This document shows, in pieces, positions 15,924 to 24,317 of a stretch of DNA of 34,314 bases; the stretch's first letter is position 1, and the number at the start of each line of letters is the position of its first letter. Both the position numbers and the translations under genes were made by a program. This stretch comes from an uncultured Acetatifactor sp. (lineage in GTDB: Bacteria > Bacillota > Clostridia > Lachnospirales > Lachnospiraceae). The stretch spans positions 1 to 34,314 of the forward strand of contig CAKSAM010000028.1 in the NCBI GenBank assembly GCA_934436245.1, given 5' to 3'. Below the pieces are notes generated by a model. It was not told the origin of the DNA and did not search any database. It was given only the letters and a program-made list of their open reading frames with translations.

Positions 15924-17165
15924 ATGAGAGCAAAAAAATGGATCAGTCTTATGATGGCAGGAGCCATGGCAATGTCCCTGGCAGGATGTGGATCACAGGA
16001 AGCACCAACATCCGCAGAGACCACAGGAACCGTACAGGCAAGTAGTGAGCAGTCTCAGGCAGCCACGGAGGCAGCTGAGGCGACAACAGATGATATGACA
16101 CTGGATGAGCTGATTGCGGCCGCACAGGCAGAGGCCAGCGCATCTGATGCAGGAACCTTTATGGTATATGCACCTACCAGCCGTATTGAGAAAGCCTTGA
16201 ATGCTTTTGCCGAAGAATATGGCATTCAGGGGGAATATTACAACGAGAGTGGTCAGGATCTGTACACCAAGCTTACAACCGAGCTGGAAGCCGGCGTGAA
16301 GGATACCGCAGACGTAGCTCTGTTACAGGATTCCTACCTGTTCCAGACACAGTTACAAAACTATGATTATATTACCAATTATGTTCCGCCTTATCTGAAA
16401 GACGACATCTATGCAGACGATCAGGAACCGTTGGTATGCTATTACTACAACAAGCTGTTCATCTTCAACAACACGGATGGAATGACCGGTATCACCAATG
16501 TATGGGAACTGGCCGATCCTGCCAATGCCGGCAAGACTTTCATGAAAGATATCAGTAAGGAATCCGTCAACAAGAATTTCCTGGCAATGCTCACCGAGCA
16601 GAAATGGGCAGATAAGCTGGCAACCGCTTACAAGGATTACTACGGCAAGGACATTGAACTGGATGAGGATTGCCCAAATGCCGGTTATCAGTATATCAAG
16701 AATCTGTTGGCTAATGTAACCTTCGGATCTGGCGACGGTGATATTGCAACCGAGCTGGCAAACGGCAAGGGCGGTAATGTCGGATTGTTTGTATATTCCA
16801 AACTTCGTGATGACAGCGTAACACAGGAAAACCTGACCGTAGCCGCATATCAGGATACACAGCCAGAAGGTTTCTCCGGATTTATGTATCCCATGTATTT
16901 ACAGATGATCAGCAGCACCGATCGTCCTTATACAGCAAAACTGTTCATCTATTTCCTGATGACGGAAAAGGGCTTTACTTCCGCATTCCAGACCAAGGCA
17001 GCAGATATCGGAACCTATTCCGCTAACAGCACCATCGCTTCTCTGGAAGGCGACAAGGATCTGTCTTTCTGGAAGGACTGCCTGGTATGTGAAGAGCCTC
17101 AGTATCTGCAGGAGGCATATGCATCAGGTATCCTTGACTTTATCACTTATTGCACCAACAAATAA
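15924..17165 (+). CDS. ABC transporter substrate-binding lipoprotein (FbpA/AfuA-like)
   Basis: This 413-residue binding protein is anchored to the membrane by a lipid. The signal peptide ends in the lipobox LAGC with Cys22. A Thr/Ala/Glu-rich spacer (about 23-65) leads into a class II periplasmic-binding fold, beginning TFMVYAPTSRIEKALNAF. The fold and the matching fused permease place it in the family of ferric iron, sugar-phosphate (AfuA) and phosphonate binding proteins; the substrate cannot be fixed from sequence. Many Tyr and Asp residues in the likely binding face (for example YYYNKLFIFNN) do not distinguish iron from organic ligands. GGGAGG lies upstream of the ATG. A leaky terminator separates it from the permease, so it is probably made in excess over the membrane parts. 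Confidence 0.88.
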   Translation: MRAKKWISLMMAGAMAMSLAGCGSQEAPTSAETTGTVQASSEQSQAATEAAEATTDDMTLDELIAAAQAEASASDAGTFMVYAPTSRIEKALNAFAEEYGIQGEYYNESGQDLYTKLTTELEAGVKDTADVALLQDSYLFQTQLQNYDYITNYVPPYLKDDIYADDQEPLVCYYYNKLFIFNNTDGMTGITNVWELADPANAGKTFMKDISKESVNKNFLAMLTEQKWADKLATAYKDYYGKDIELDEDCPNAGYQYIKNLLANVTFGSGDGDIATELANGKGGNVGLFVYSKLRDDSVTQENLTVAAYQDTQPEGFSGFMYPMYLQMISSTDRPYTAKLFIYFLMTEKGFTSAFQTKAADIGTYSANSTIASLEGDKDLSFWKDCLVCEEPQYLQEAYASGILDFITYCTNK

Positions 17166-17184
17166 GACTTTGCGGAAATGACAG

Positions 17185-17234
17185 AGAGCACTGTAAAAGA
17201 CGATGCGATTTTGCAGTGCTCTATTTTTATCTTT
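17185..17234 (+). terminator. Partial terminator between binding protein and permease
   Basis: AGAGCACTGTAAAA (17185-17198) pairs with TTTTGCAGTGCTCT (17209-17222) with one wobble and is followed by a T-rich stretch to 17234. No promoter is seen before the permease, so read-through is expected. Such hairpins commonly set binding protein above permease expression. Confidence 0.8.
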
Positions 17235-17253
17235 TCTGCGGAAGGGAGAAGAC

Positions 17254-19050
17254 ATGACAAAATATCGGAATCGGATCAAAGCCTTTTTTTCCAAGCCGGC
17301 CAATATCATTCTGGTGATATTTGCTGTGCTGCTGGCACTGCTTACGCTCTATCCTCTGATCGAACTGGTCCGGCATACTTTTGTGATCCATGCGACGGAT
17401 GCCACTATATTTCCGGGGACGAGAAAAGGTGATTTCAGCCTGAAAAGCTGGTCAAAGCTTCTGTTTACGGAGGCAAACAAATACAGCTTCATCAACTTTT
17501 ACAAGCCTATGCTCAACTCCATTACCCTGGCAGTGCTTTCCGCACTGTTTGCCCTGATATTCGGAGGCACCGTGGCATGGCTGGTTACCAGAAGTAATAT
17601 GAAAGCCAAGAAGTTCATTTCAGCGGCCTTTATTTTCCCCTACATAATGCCCTCATGGACGTTGGCATTGTTCTGGCTGAATATGTTCAAGAATCCCAAT
17701 GTGGGTACGGGATCCGCAGGATTCGTCTATTCCCTGACCGGCCTGTGCGCTCCCCAGTGGTTCGTCTACGGACTGTTCCCACTGGTGGTGGTATCGGGAC
17801 TTCACTATGCACCCTTTGCCTATATTTTTATTGGGGGCATTCTGCGGAACATGGATGCCAATCTGGAAGAGGCAGCAACGATCTTAAAATCTTCCAAGAG
17901 AAGGATTCTGTTACGGATCACACTTCCCATTGTAAAGCCGGCGATCCTGTCCACCTTCCTTCTGGTGTTCGCAAGTGTCATGGGTTCTTATGCGGTTCCC
18001 ATTTATCTGGGATCTCCCGTGAACTTCTACGTGCTGACCACCAAGATGAAGACCCTGCAGACCACCGCTATCGGGCAGGCTTACATTATTGCATTGTTCA
18101 TGGTAGTGCTGGGAGCATTGATCATGCTGTTTAACAATTTGTTTACCGGCAGCAGAAAATCCTATACCACCGTTACCGGTAAATCTTCCCAGATCTCTCT
18201 TGTGAATCTGAAGGCCGGAAAATATATCGTGGCCGGTATCCTGTGCGCTATTTTGTTCTTCGTATGTATCATGCCATTAATTTCCTTCGGACTGGAATCT
18301 GTGATCATCAAGGCCGGTGACTATTCTCTGTCCAATATGACCATGAACTACTGGATCGGCGATGCCGGATCGGTATCTACCACCATCGGCAACAGTGGTA
18401 TTCTGAAAGACCTCGCCATCTGGAGTGCTATGGGCAACTCCCTGAAGCTGTCCGTGATCTGCGCATTGATTGCCGGAAGCTGCGGTGTCATCATTGGATA
18501 TGCTGTAGTCCGCAGAAGAGGAACCAAGCTTTCTGCATGGGTAAGCGGACTGTCCTTCTTCCCTTACCTGGTACCGGCAATGGCATTCAGTGCGATCTAC
18601 CTGGCAATTTCCACGAACTTCCCGTTCCTGACCAATTCCTTCCTGATTCTGGTACTGGTGGGATCCGTGAAGTATCTTCCATTTGCCACGAAAGCCGGAA
18701 CTAACTCCATGCTACAGCTCTCTCCGGAGATCGAGGAGGCAGCGGCCATCTACGGTGTGCCATGGATTCGTAGAATGACACAGATCATCATTCCCATCCA
18801 GAAGACCAGTATTATCTCAGGATTCCTGCTTCCGTTCGTATCCTGTATGAGAGAATTGTCACTGTTCGTCATGCTGGTAAGTTCCAAGACCCAGACACTG
18901 ACCACGATGCTCATGACCTATAATGAAAAGGGTGCTTCCCAGTACGGTAATGCCATCAACCTGCTGATCATTCTGATCGTACTGTTTGTCAATTTTACCG
19001 TGAATAAAGTTACGGGAGCGTCCATAGATAAAGGAGTAGGAGGTAACTAA
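17254..19050 (+). CDS. ABC transporter permease, two fused domains (FbpB-like)
   Basis: This protein of 598 residues has about 12 membrane segments in two homologous halves, so one chain supplies both transmembrane domains. Each half carries an EAA loop that contacts the ATPase: EEAATILKSSKRRILL near residue 205 and EEAAAIYGVPWIRRM near residue 493. This layout is typical of FbpB/AfuB/PhnV-like permeases for ferric iron, sugar phosphates or phosphonates. The start at 17254 (MTKYRNR) is chosen over an in-frame start at 17203, which lies inside the terminator stem; GGGAG stands upstream. The ATPase gene begins two bases after its stop codon. Confidence 0.92.
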   Translation: MTKYRNRIKAFFSKPANIILVIFAVLLALLTLYPLIELVRHTFVIHATDATIFPGTRKGDFSLKSWSKLLFTEANKYSFINFYKPMLNSITLAVLSALFALIFGGTVAWLVTRSNMKAKKFISAAFIFPYIMPSWTLALFWLNMFKNPNVGTGSAGFVYSLTGLCAPQWFVYGLFPLVVVSGLHYAPFAYIFIGGILRNMDANLEEAATILKSSKRRILLRITLPIVKPAILSTFLLVFASVMGSYAVPIYLGSPVNFYVLTTKMKTLQTTAIGQAYIIALFMVVLGALIMLFNNLFTGSRKSYTTVTGKSSQISLVNLKAGKYIVAGILCAILFFVCIMPLISFGLESVIIKAGDYSLSNMTMNYWIGDAGSVSTTIGNSGILKDLAIWSAMGNSLKLSVICALIAGSCGVIIGYAVVRRRGTKLSAWVSGLSFFPYLVPAMAFSAIYLAISTNFPFLTNSFLILVLVGSVKYLPFATKAGTNSMLQLSPEIEEAAAIYGVPWIRRMTQIIIPIQKTSIISGFLLPFVSCMRELSLFVMLVSSKTQTLTTMLMTYNEKGASQYGNAINLLIILIVLFVNFTVNKVTGASIDKGVGGN

Positions 19051-19051
19051 T

Positions 19052-20176
19052 ATGCCGGAGATCATTTTAAAAAATGTAAAAAAAGAATTTGGAAATAAAT
19101 TTGTGGCTGTAGATAATCTGAACATGGTGATTGAGGACAGATCGTTCATTACCCTTTTAGGGCCTTCCGGATGCGGTAAGACGACAACGCTGCGTATGAT
19201 TGCCGGATTGGAGACACCCACATCCGGGCAGATCATTATCGATGGTGTGACGGTATTCGATGCAGAGAAAGGTATCAACGTCCCCCCCGACAAGAGAGAT
19301 GTGGGATTTCTGTTCCAAAACTATGCTCTGTGGCCTCATATGACTGTATATAAAAACATAGCCTTCGGTCTGGAAAATCTAAAATGGCCCAAAAACAAAA
19401 TCGCCGAACGGGTAGAGGAACTGTTAAAGATGCTGAAGATAGAGCAGTTCGGAAACCGTTATCCCAGTGAATTGTCCGGCGGACAGCAGCAGAGAGTGGC
19501 CATCGCCAGAACCCTGGCGCCGAGACCGAGAGTCCTATTCATGGATGAGCCCCTGTCCAATCTGGATGCCAAGCTTCGTGGAGAGATGCGTACAGAGTTA
19601 AAACGGTTGCATGTGGATACCAATTCCACTTTTATCTATGTAACTCATGACCAGCTGGAAGCCATGACCCTGTCTACCAAAGTCTGCCTGATGGAAAACG
19701 GCAAGCTCAGACAGTTTGCGCCACCTTTGGAGATTTACAAACGTCCGGACAATATTTTCGTGGCGGATTTCATGGGCAATCCTACGATGAACTTCTTGGA
19801 TGCCACCATGAAAAAGACCGGGGAGAACACGGCGGAGCTTACGTTTGGCGGTATACGGACCAGATATATGGCGGAGGCTGCATTGCCGGAGAAGCTTGAA
19901 AATGTAGTACTGGGAATCCGCCCGGAACATATCGGTATTCTGGAGAACGGCAGCATAAAGGCATCCATCTATACCACACTTCCCACCGGTATGGAGACTA
20001 CGGTCAAGATCCGTCTGGGAGAGCAGATCCTGTCCGCAGTTGTATTCGGCAGCGTGGATTATGCGGTGGATCAGTCCATAGCGCTCCGGTTCCTGGACAG
20101 TCAGATCCTGTTGTTCGATAAGGCTACGGGAGACCGGATCGCAGTAGGAAAACTGGAGGAAATTGTCCATGAATGA
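19052..20176 (+). CDS. ABC transporter ATP-binding protein (FbpC/PotA-like)
   Basis: This 374-residue ATPase powers the transporter above. The nucleotide-binding domain (1 to about 235) has Walker A GPSGCGKTTT (37-46), the Q loop LFQNYALWPHMT, the signature LSGGQQQRVAIARTL (about 140), Walker B VLFMDEP, the D loop SNLDAKLR and the switch His in YVTHDQLEAM. A C-terminal TOBE-type domain (about 275-365), with VLGIRPEHI, is typical of the polyamine/iron/sugar (CUT1-like) class. AGGAGG precedes the ATG, which follows the permease stop by one base. The gene overlaps the MgtC gene start by eight bases. Confidence 0.95.
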   Translation: MPEIILKNVKKEFGNKFVAVDNLNMVIEDRSFITLLGPSGCGKTTTLRMIAGLETPTSGQIIIDGVTVFDAEKGINVPPDKRDVGFLFQNYALWPHMTVYKNIAFGLENLKWPKNKIAERVEELLKMLKIEQFGNRYPSELSGGQQQRVAIARTLAPRPRVLFMDEPLSNLDAKLRGEMRTELKRLHVDTNSTFIYVTHDQLEAMTLSTKVCLMENGKLRQFAPPLEIYKRPDNIFVADFMGNPTMNFLDATMKKTGENTAELTFGGIRTRYMAEAALPEKLENVVLGIRPEHIGILENGSIKASIYTTLPTGMETTVKIRLGEQILSAVVFGSVDYAVDQSIALRFLDSQILLFDKATGDRIAVGKLEEIVHE

Positions 20177-20846
20177 ATGGCTGACGGAACAGGGGATTTT
20201 TCTGCTCCGGGTCATTGTGGCGGGTGTGTGCGGACTGGCAATCGGTATTGAGAGACAGAGCCGTATGAAAACAGCGGGTGTGCGGACGCATTTTATGGTG
20301 TCAGTGGCATCTGCTGTGATGATGTTGATCTCCAAATATGGTTTTATGGATGTGCTGAGTATTGACGGCATCAGCGTGGATGCGTCCCGTGTGGCTGCAG
20401 GTATCATTACAGGAATCGGTATCCTGGGCGGTGGTCTGATCTTCACTGGCAAACAGGGATTAGTCAGCGGTATGACTACCGCAGCCGGGATCTGGGTAAC
20501 GGTCGGTGTGGGAATGGCGGTCGGAAGCGGTATGTATGCGTTGGGAATTGCGGTGACAATATTGACACTGGCAGCGCAGTTCGTATTCCACCGCAATCTT
20601 AAAATCTGCAGAGAGCCTCTTCGTGGTCAGATCGTATTCTCTGTAGCCAACTCACCGGAAGCCATAGAGAATGTGATCAAACAGTTGGAGACGCTGGACA
20701 TGGAAGTGGTTCGGATCAAAACGGAGATCAAGGATCGGAAGACCTGCCTGGTACGCTGCTCGGTAGCGTTAAAGCCGGAGAGCGGAAGAAAAGAATTTGC
20801 GACACAGATCGCAGGTCTGGGACAACTCGTGTCCTATGAGATCTAA
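20169..20846 (+). CDS. MgtC/SapB-family membrane protein
   Basis: This protein of 225 residues has an N-terminal membrane domain of four to five segments (to about residue 140) with the family blocks GLAIGIERQ, TAGVRTHFMVSVASA, GIGILGGGLIF and GMTTAAGIWVTVGVGMAVG. A soluble C-terminal ACT-like domain covers about 150-225. MgtC proteins are linked to growth at low magnesium and to phosphate and ATP balance; their direct biochemical role is debated. GGAGGA lies eight bases before ATG 20169, and the start overlaps the ATPase gene, so it is translated as part of the transporter operon. A strong terminator follows. Its link to the transported substrate is an inference. Confidence 0.9.
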   Translation: MNEWLTEQGIFLLRVIVAGVCGLAIGIERQSRMKTAGVRTHFMVSVASAVMMLISKYGFMDVLSIDGISVDASRVAAGIITGIGILGGGLIFTGKQGLVSGMTTAAGIWVTVGVGMAVGSGMYALGIAVTILTLAAQFVFHRNLKICREPLRGQIVFSVANSPEAIENVIKQLETLDMEVVRIKTEIKDRKTCLVRCSVALKPESGRKEFATQIAGLGQLVSYEI

Positions 20847-20851
20847 AAATC

Positions 20852-20897
20852 AAAAATCGTTTCTGTGGGAAGAAGAAACCGCAGAAACGATTTTTTG
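20852..20897 (+). terminator. Intrinsic terminator after the transporter/MgtC operon
   Basis: A 17-base stem with one wobble, AAAAATCGTTTCTG on the rising side (from 20852) and CAGAAACGATTTTT on the falling side (to 20895), is followed by more T. It ends the operon that starts near 15884. Confidence 0.93.
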
Positions 20898-20918
20898 CTG
20901 CCTCGCAGCAGCCATGGG

Positions 20919-20947
20919 TTGAAAAACATAGAATAATGAAGTATATT
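20919..20947 (+). promoter_or_regulatory. Promoter for the argF operon
   Basis: TTGAAA (20919-20924) and TATATT (20942-20947), each with five of six consensus bases, are separated by 17 bases. Transcription would start near 20954, giving a leader of about 105 bases before argF. Confidence 0.6.
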
Positions 20948-20994
20948 GATTACATATAGCCTGTTATCGGTAATATTCGTAACATGGAGATTAA

Positions 20995-21006
20995 TGAATA
21001 AAATCA
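20995..21006 (+). promoter_or_regulatory. Possible ArgR half-site in the argF leader
   Basis: TGAATAAAATCA resembles the arginine-repressor box (TGAAT, A/T-rich centre, ATTCA) with one base missing. It lies about 40 bases downstream of the predicted transcription start, a position suited to repression. Only one imperfect copy is seen. Confidence 0.3.
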
Positions 21007-21058
21007 GAAAACAGAGGCTGTGGGCGTAAGCTTAAAAGCTTCGGAAAAGAGGAGTATT

Positions 21059-22042
21059 ATGGATTTAAAGGGACGCGATTTTTTGAAATTACTGGACTTT
21101 ACACCGGAAGAGATCGAATATCTGCTGGATCTGGCGGCAGACCTGAAAGATAAGAAGAAAAAGGGAATCCCTGTAGATACTCTCCGAGGCAGGAATGTAG
21201 CGCTGATCTTCGAGAAGACCAGTACCCGTACCAGATGCGCCTTTGAAGTGGCAGCCCACGATCTGGGAATGGGAACGACCTATCTGGATCCCACCGGATC
21301 CCAGATAGGCAAAAAAGAAAGCATCGCCGATACTGCAAGAGTACTGGCTGGTATGTTCGAGGGCATCGAATACCGTGGCTTTGGACAGGATATCGTGGAA
21401 GAACTGGCAAAATATTCCAAGGTTCCCGTATGGAACGGCCTGACCAATGAGTTCCATCCTACCCAGATGCTGGCAGATCTGTTGACTATCCGGGAACATT
21501 TCGGACATCTGAAGGGCATTCGCATGACTTACATGGGAGATGCCCGTTATAATATGGGTAATTCTCTGATGGTGGCCTGTGCGAAGATGGGCATGCACTT
21601 TACCGCATGTACCACTGCAAAATATTTTCCGGCAAAGGAGCTGGTGACCGAATGTGAAGCAATTGCGGCACAGACCGGCGGCAGTATCACCCTGACTGAG
21701 GATGTAAAGGCCGGCACAAAGAATGTGGATGTGATCTATACTGATGTATGGGTATCCATGGGTGAGCCCGATGAAGTATGGACTGAGCGTATCAGGGAGC
21801 TGTCTCCTTATCAGGTCAATCAAGCGGTCATGGACAATGCCGGTGAGCAGGCCATCTTCATGCATTGTCTCCCTGCGTTCCACGATCTGAAGACCAAGAT
21901 CGGTGCCCAGATGGGTGAACGTTTCGGTATCACAGAGATGGAAGTCACCGATGAAGTATTTGAATCCGGACAGTCTCTGGTATTTGAAGAAGCAGAGAAC
22001 CGTATGCATACGATCAAGGCAGTAATGGCGGCAACTTTATGA
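21059..22042 (+). CDS. argF: Ornithine carbamoyltransferase
   Basis: This 327-residue enzyme joins carbamoyl phosphate and ornithine to give citrulline in arginine synthesis; in some clostridia the same fold runs backward in the arginine deiminase pathway. The carbamoyl-phosphate loop is STRTR (55-59), followed by HPTQ and, near the C-terminus, the ornithine-side HCLP block. Length and motifs are normal. The start MDLKGRDF at 21059 has GAGGAG upstream; a longer in-frame reading from 21020 lacks a ribosome site. No other arginine genes are present, so it is a stand-alone copy at the head of an operon with birA and coaX. It overlaps birA by four bases (ATGA). Confidence 0.96.
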   Translation: MDLKGRDFLKLLDFTPEEIEYLLDLAADLKDKKKKGIPVDTLRGRNVALIFEKTSTRTRCAFEVAAHDLGMGTTYLDPTGSQIGKKESIADTARVLAGMFEGIEYRGFGQDIVEELAKYSKVPVWNGLTNEFHPTQMLADLLTIREHFGHLKGIRMTYMGDARYNMGNSLMVACAKMGMHFTACTTAKYFPAKELVTECEAIAAQTGGSITLTEDVKAGTKNVDVIYTDVWVSMGEPDEVWTERIRELSPYQVNQAVMDNAGEQAIFMHCLPAFHDLKTKIGAQMGERFGITEMEVTDEVFESGQSLVFEEAENRMHTIKAVMAATL

Positions 22043-23082
22043 GTATGAAAGCAAAGATTTTAGAGCTCCTTCGGGAAAAAAAGGAGCAGGCGGCAGCAGG
22101 GGCACCGGAAAGCGTTTCTTATGTCTCCGGACAGGAGCTCTGTGAACAGTTTGGCGTGTCCAGGACTGCCGTATGGAAAGCAATCGGACAACTGAAAAAA
22201 GAAGGTTATGTCATTGAAGCGGTGCCAAACCGCGGTTATCGACTGGTGGATCAGGCGGAGGAAGTCTATAATCAGGCGGATATTCAGAGCAGATTGAAGA
22301 CAAAATGGGTAGGACATCCTTTACTTTTTTTTGATACCATTGATTCCACCAATATCCGGGCAAAACAGGAAGCGGAGCAGGGAGCCGACAGCGGTCTTCT
22401 GGTGGTGGCGGACCGGCAGACGGCAGGCCGTGGCAGGAGAGGCCGTGGCTGGGAGAGCCCTGCAGGTATCAATATTTATTATACGTTATTGTTGAAACCT
22501 GATTTTTCAGCGGACTGTGCACCGATGTTGACGTTAGTCATGGCTCTGGCAGTGGCGAAGGGCATCCGGCAGACACTGGGGCGTGACAATGGGGAGGCAG
22601 CAGCCAAAGTGGGCATCAAATGGCCGAATGACATTGTGGTGGACGGGAAAAAGGTCTGTGGCATCCTTACCGAAATGAGTATGGAGCAGAATTACATTCA
22701 GCATATCGTGATTGGCGTGGGAATCAATGTACGTAAGCAGGAATTCCCGGAAGAGATCAGAGACCGGGCAGCAGCCATTGATGAACAATGTGGTTATCTG
22801 ATCTCCCGCAGCCAGCTGATTGCGGATATCATGGAAGCCTTCGAGGAAGATTATGCGATTTTTTTACAGACCTGTAATCTGAAGGAACTGCGGTCATCCT
22901 ATGCAGACCTGTTGGTAAATCAGGACAGAGAAGTCTGCGTGCTGGATCCCAAGGGAGAGTATCGCGGTATCGCCAGAGGAATCAATGACCAGGGAGAACT
23001 TCTCGTAGAGAGACCGGATGGTACCGTGGAAGAGGTCTATGCCGGAGAAGTATCGGTCAGAGGTGTTTACGGATATGTATAG
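22039..23082 (+). CDS. birA: Biotin--protein ligase / biotin operon repressor
   Basis: This bifunctional 347-residue protein has an N-terminal winged helix-turn-helix (to about residue 75; [19 protein letters not shown]), a central ligase domain and a small C-terminal beta domain. The ligase carries STNIRAK, the biotinyl-AMP loop GRGRRGRGW (about 129-139) and [17 protein letters not shown] (from about 194). It attaches biotin to carboxylases and, with the DNA-binding domain present, probably represses biotin genes when biotin is plentiful. It has no clear ribosome site and shares ATGA with argF, so it depends on translational coupling. Confidence 0.95.
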   Translation: MSMKAKILELLREKKEQAAAGAPESVSYVSGQELCEQFGVSRTAVWKAIGQLKKEGYVIEAVPNRGYRLVDQAEEVYNQADIQSRLKTKWVGHPLLFFDTIDSTNIRAKQEAEQGADSGLLVVADRQTAGRGRRGRGWESPAGINIYYTLLLKPDFSADCAPMLTLVMALAVAKGIRQTLGRDNGEAAAKVGIKWPNDIVVDGKKVCGILTEMSMEQNYIQHIVIGVGINVRKQEFPEEIRDRAAAIDEQCGYLISRSQLIADIMEAFEEDYAIFLQTCNLKELRSSYADLLVNQDREVCVLDPKGEYRGIARGINDQGELLVERPDGTVEEVYAGEVSVRGVYGYV

Positions 23083-23172
23083 AATCTATTTATGACAGGA
23101 AATACCGGCCGGACGGCGACAGAGCAGTCCGGCTTGTTTGAAAAGACAAGAAACAGAACAGGATATAGCAAT

Positions 23173-23535
23173 ATGGATGAGAATAAGATCGTACTCTGCG
23201 GCGCCAATGCCTATGAGAAAAAATATTATTTTAACGAAGAACAATTCAAAATGATCCCGGAATCTATCAAGGAGGAGCTTCATGTAATCTGTGTGCTTTT
23301 CACTGAGGAAGTGGGTGGTATCTTTACCATAGCTTTCGAAGAAGACGGGAATGTGGTCATGGAAACCAATGCGGATGATGACGATATCTATTATGATGAG
23401 ATTTCTTCCGGTCTGTTGATTTCCGAGATCCGCAGGAACAGACAGGAACTGTTTGAATCCCTAAGCCTGTATTACCGTGTGTTTATCAAAAAGGAAGATG
23501 TATCCGCATTGTTGGACGAGGAGGATGAGGAATGA
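23173..23535 (+). CDS. Small acidic protein (DUF6145-like)
   Basis: This protein of 120 residues starts [20 protein letters not shown]. It is strongly acidic, with runs such as NADDDD and a C-terminal DEEDEE, and has no membrane segment. I recall this family as DUF6145, found in Lachnospiraceae; I could not search to confirm it. Function is unknown. The start at 23173 is chosen for its match to that N-terminus; its ribosome site (AGGA) is weak, and an in-frame ATG at 23092 has none. The stop overlaps the coaX start (ATGA), suggesting coupled translation. Confidence 0.75.
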   Translation: MDENKIVLCGANAYEKKYYFNEEQFKMIPESIKEELHVICVLFTEEVGGIFTIAFEEDGNVVMETNADDDDIYYDEISSGLLISEIRRNRQELFESLSLYYRVFIKKEDVSALLDEEDEE

Positions 23536-24302
23536 TTTTTGTCGTTGATGTAGGCAATACGAATATGACGATGGGTGTCTTTCAGGGAAAGAAACTTGCA
23601 GCCACCTTCCGGATCATGACCAAGACTCCCAGAACCTCCGATGAATACGGAATCATGATTACACAGTTGTTGAAAAATAACGGTATTGCGGCAGCGGATA
23701 TAGAAGGTGCCATAATTGCCAGTGTAGTGCCGGATGTAATGCACTCTCTGACCAGTGCAATTATCAGATATTTGAAAACAAAACCGCTGATCGTGGGACC
23801 CGGTGTGAAGAGTGGGATTAAAGTCGCAACAGAGGATCCAAGAGGAATCGGTGCGGATCGTATTGTGGATGCTGTGGCGGCATACGTCAAATATGGCGGG
23901 CCGGTGCTGGTGCTGGATTTCGGTACTGCTACCACCTACGACCTGATTACGGAGGACGGACGATTTACGGCGGGAATCACTGCGCCCGGTATCCGGATCA
24001 GTTCCGAGGCACTGTGGAGAGAGACCGCAAAATTACCGAATATTGAGATTCGTAAGCCCAAGTCGATCCTGGCACAGGAGACCATTACCAGTATGCAGGC
24101 CGGATTGATGTATGGTCAGATCGGCCAGACGGAATACATCATCCGCAAGGTAAAGGAAGAGAGCGGACTTACCAACCTGAAAGTGGTAGCTACCGGAGGT
24201 CTGGGCAGAGTCATTGCGGACGAGACTGACAGTATTGATATTTACGACAGTTCTCTGACATTGGACGGACTGCGGATCATCTATGATAAAAACAGGCACT
24301 GA
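23532..24302 (+). CDS. coaX: Type III pantothenate kinase
   Basis: This 256-residue enzyme phosphorylates pantothenate in the first step of coenzyme A synthesis. It is the CoaX form: the phosphate loop [12 protein letters not shown] (from Asp6), the GADRIVDA block and the DFGTATTYD block are all in place. CoaX is not inhibited by CoA, unlike CoaA. GAGGAGGATGAGG lies before the ATG, within the end of the upstream gene. In related genomes birA, coaX and dusB are neighbours, as I recall; here four membrane genes lie between coaX and dusB. Confidence 0.96.
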   Translation: MIFVVDVGNTNMTMGVFQGKKLAATFRIMTKTPRTSDEYGIMITQLLKNNGIAAADIEGAIIASVVPDVMHSLTSAIIRYLKTKPLIVGPGVKSGIKVATEDPRGIGADRIVDAVAAYVKYGGPVLVLDFGTATTYDLITEDGRFTAGITAPGIRISSEALWRETAKLPNIEIRKPKSILAQETITSMQAGLMYGQIGQTEYIIRKVKEESGLTNLKVVATGGLGRVIADETDSIDIYDSSLTLDGLRIIYDKNRH

Positions 24303-24317
24303 TGAGGGGCACACAAT

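Noticed and set aside
17254..19050. Fusion of two permease genes as an anomaly
   Set aside because: A single chain with two permease halves is normal for FbpB/AfuB-type transporters.
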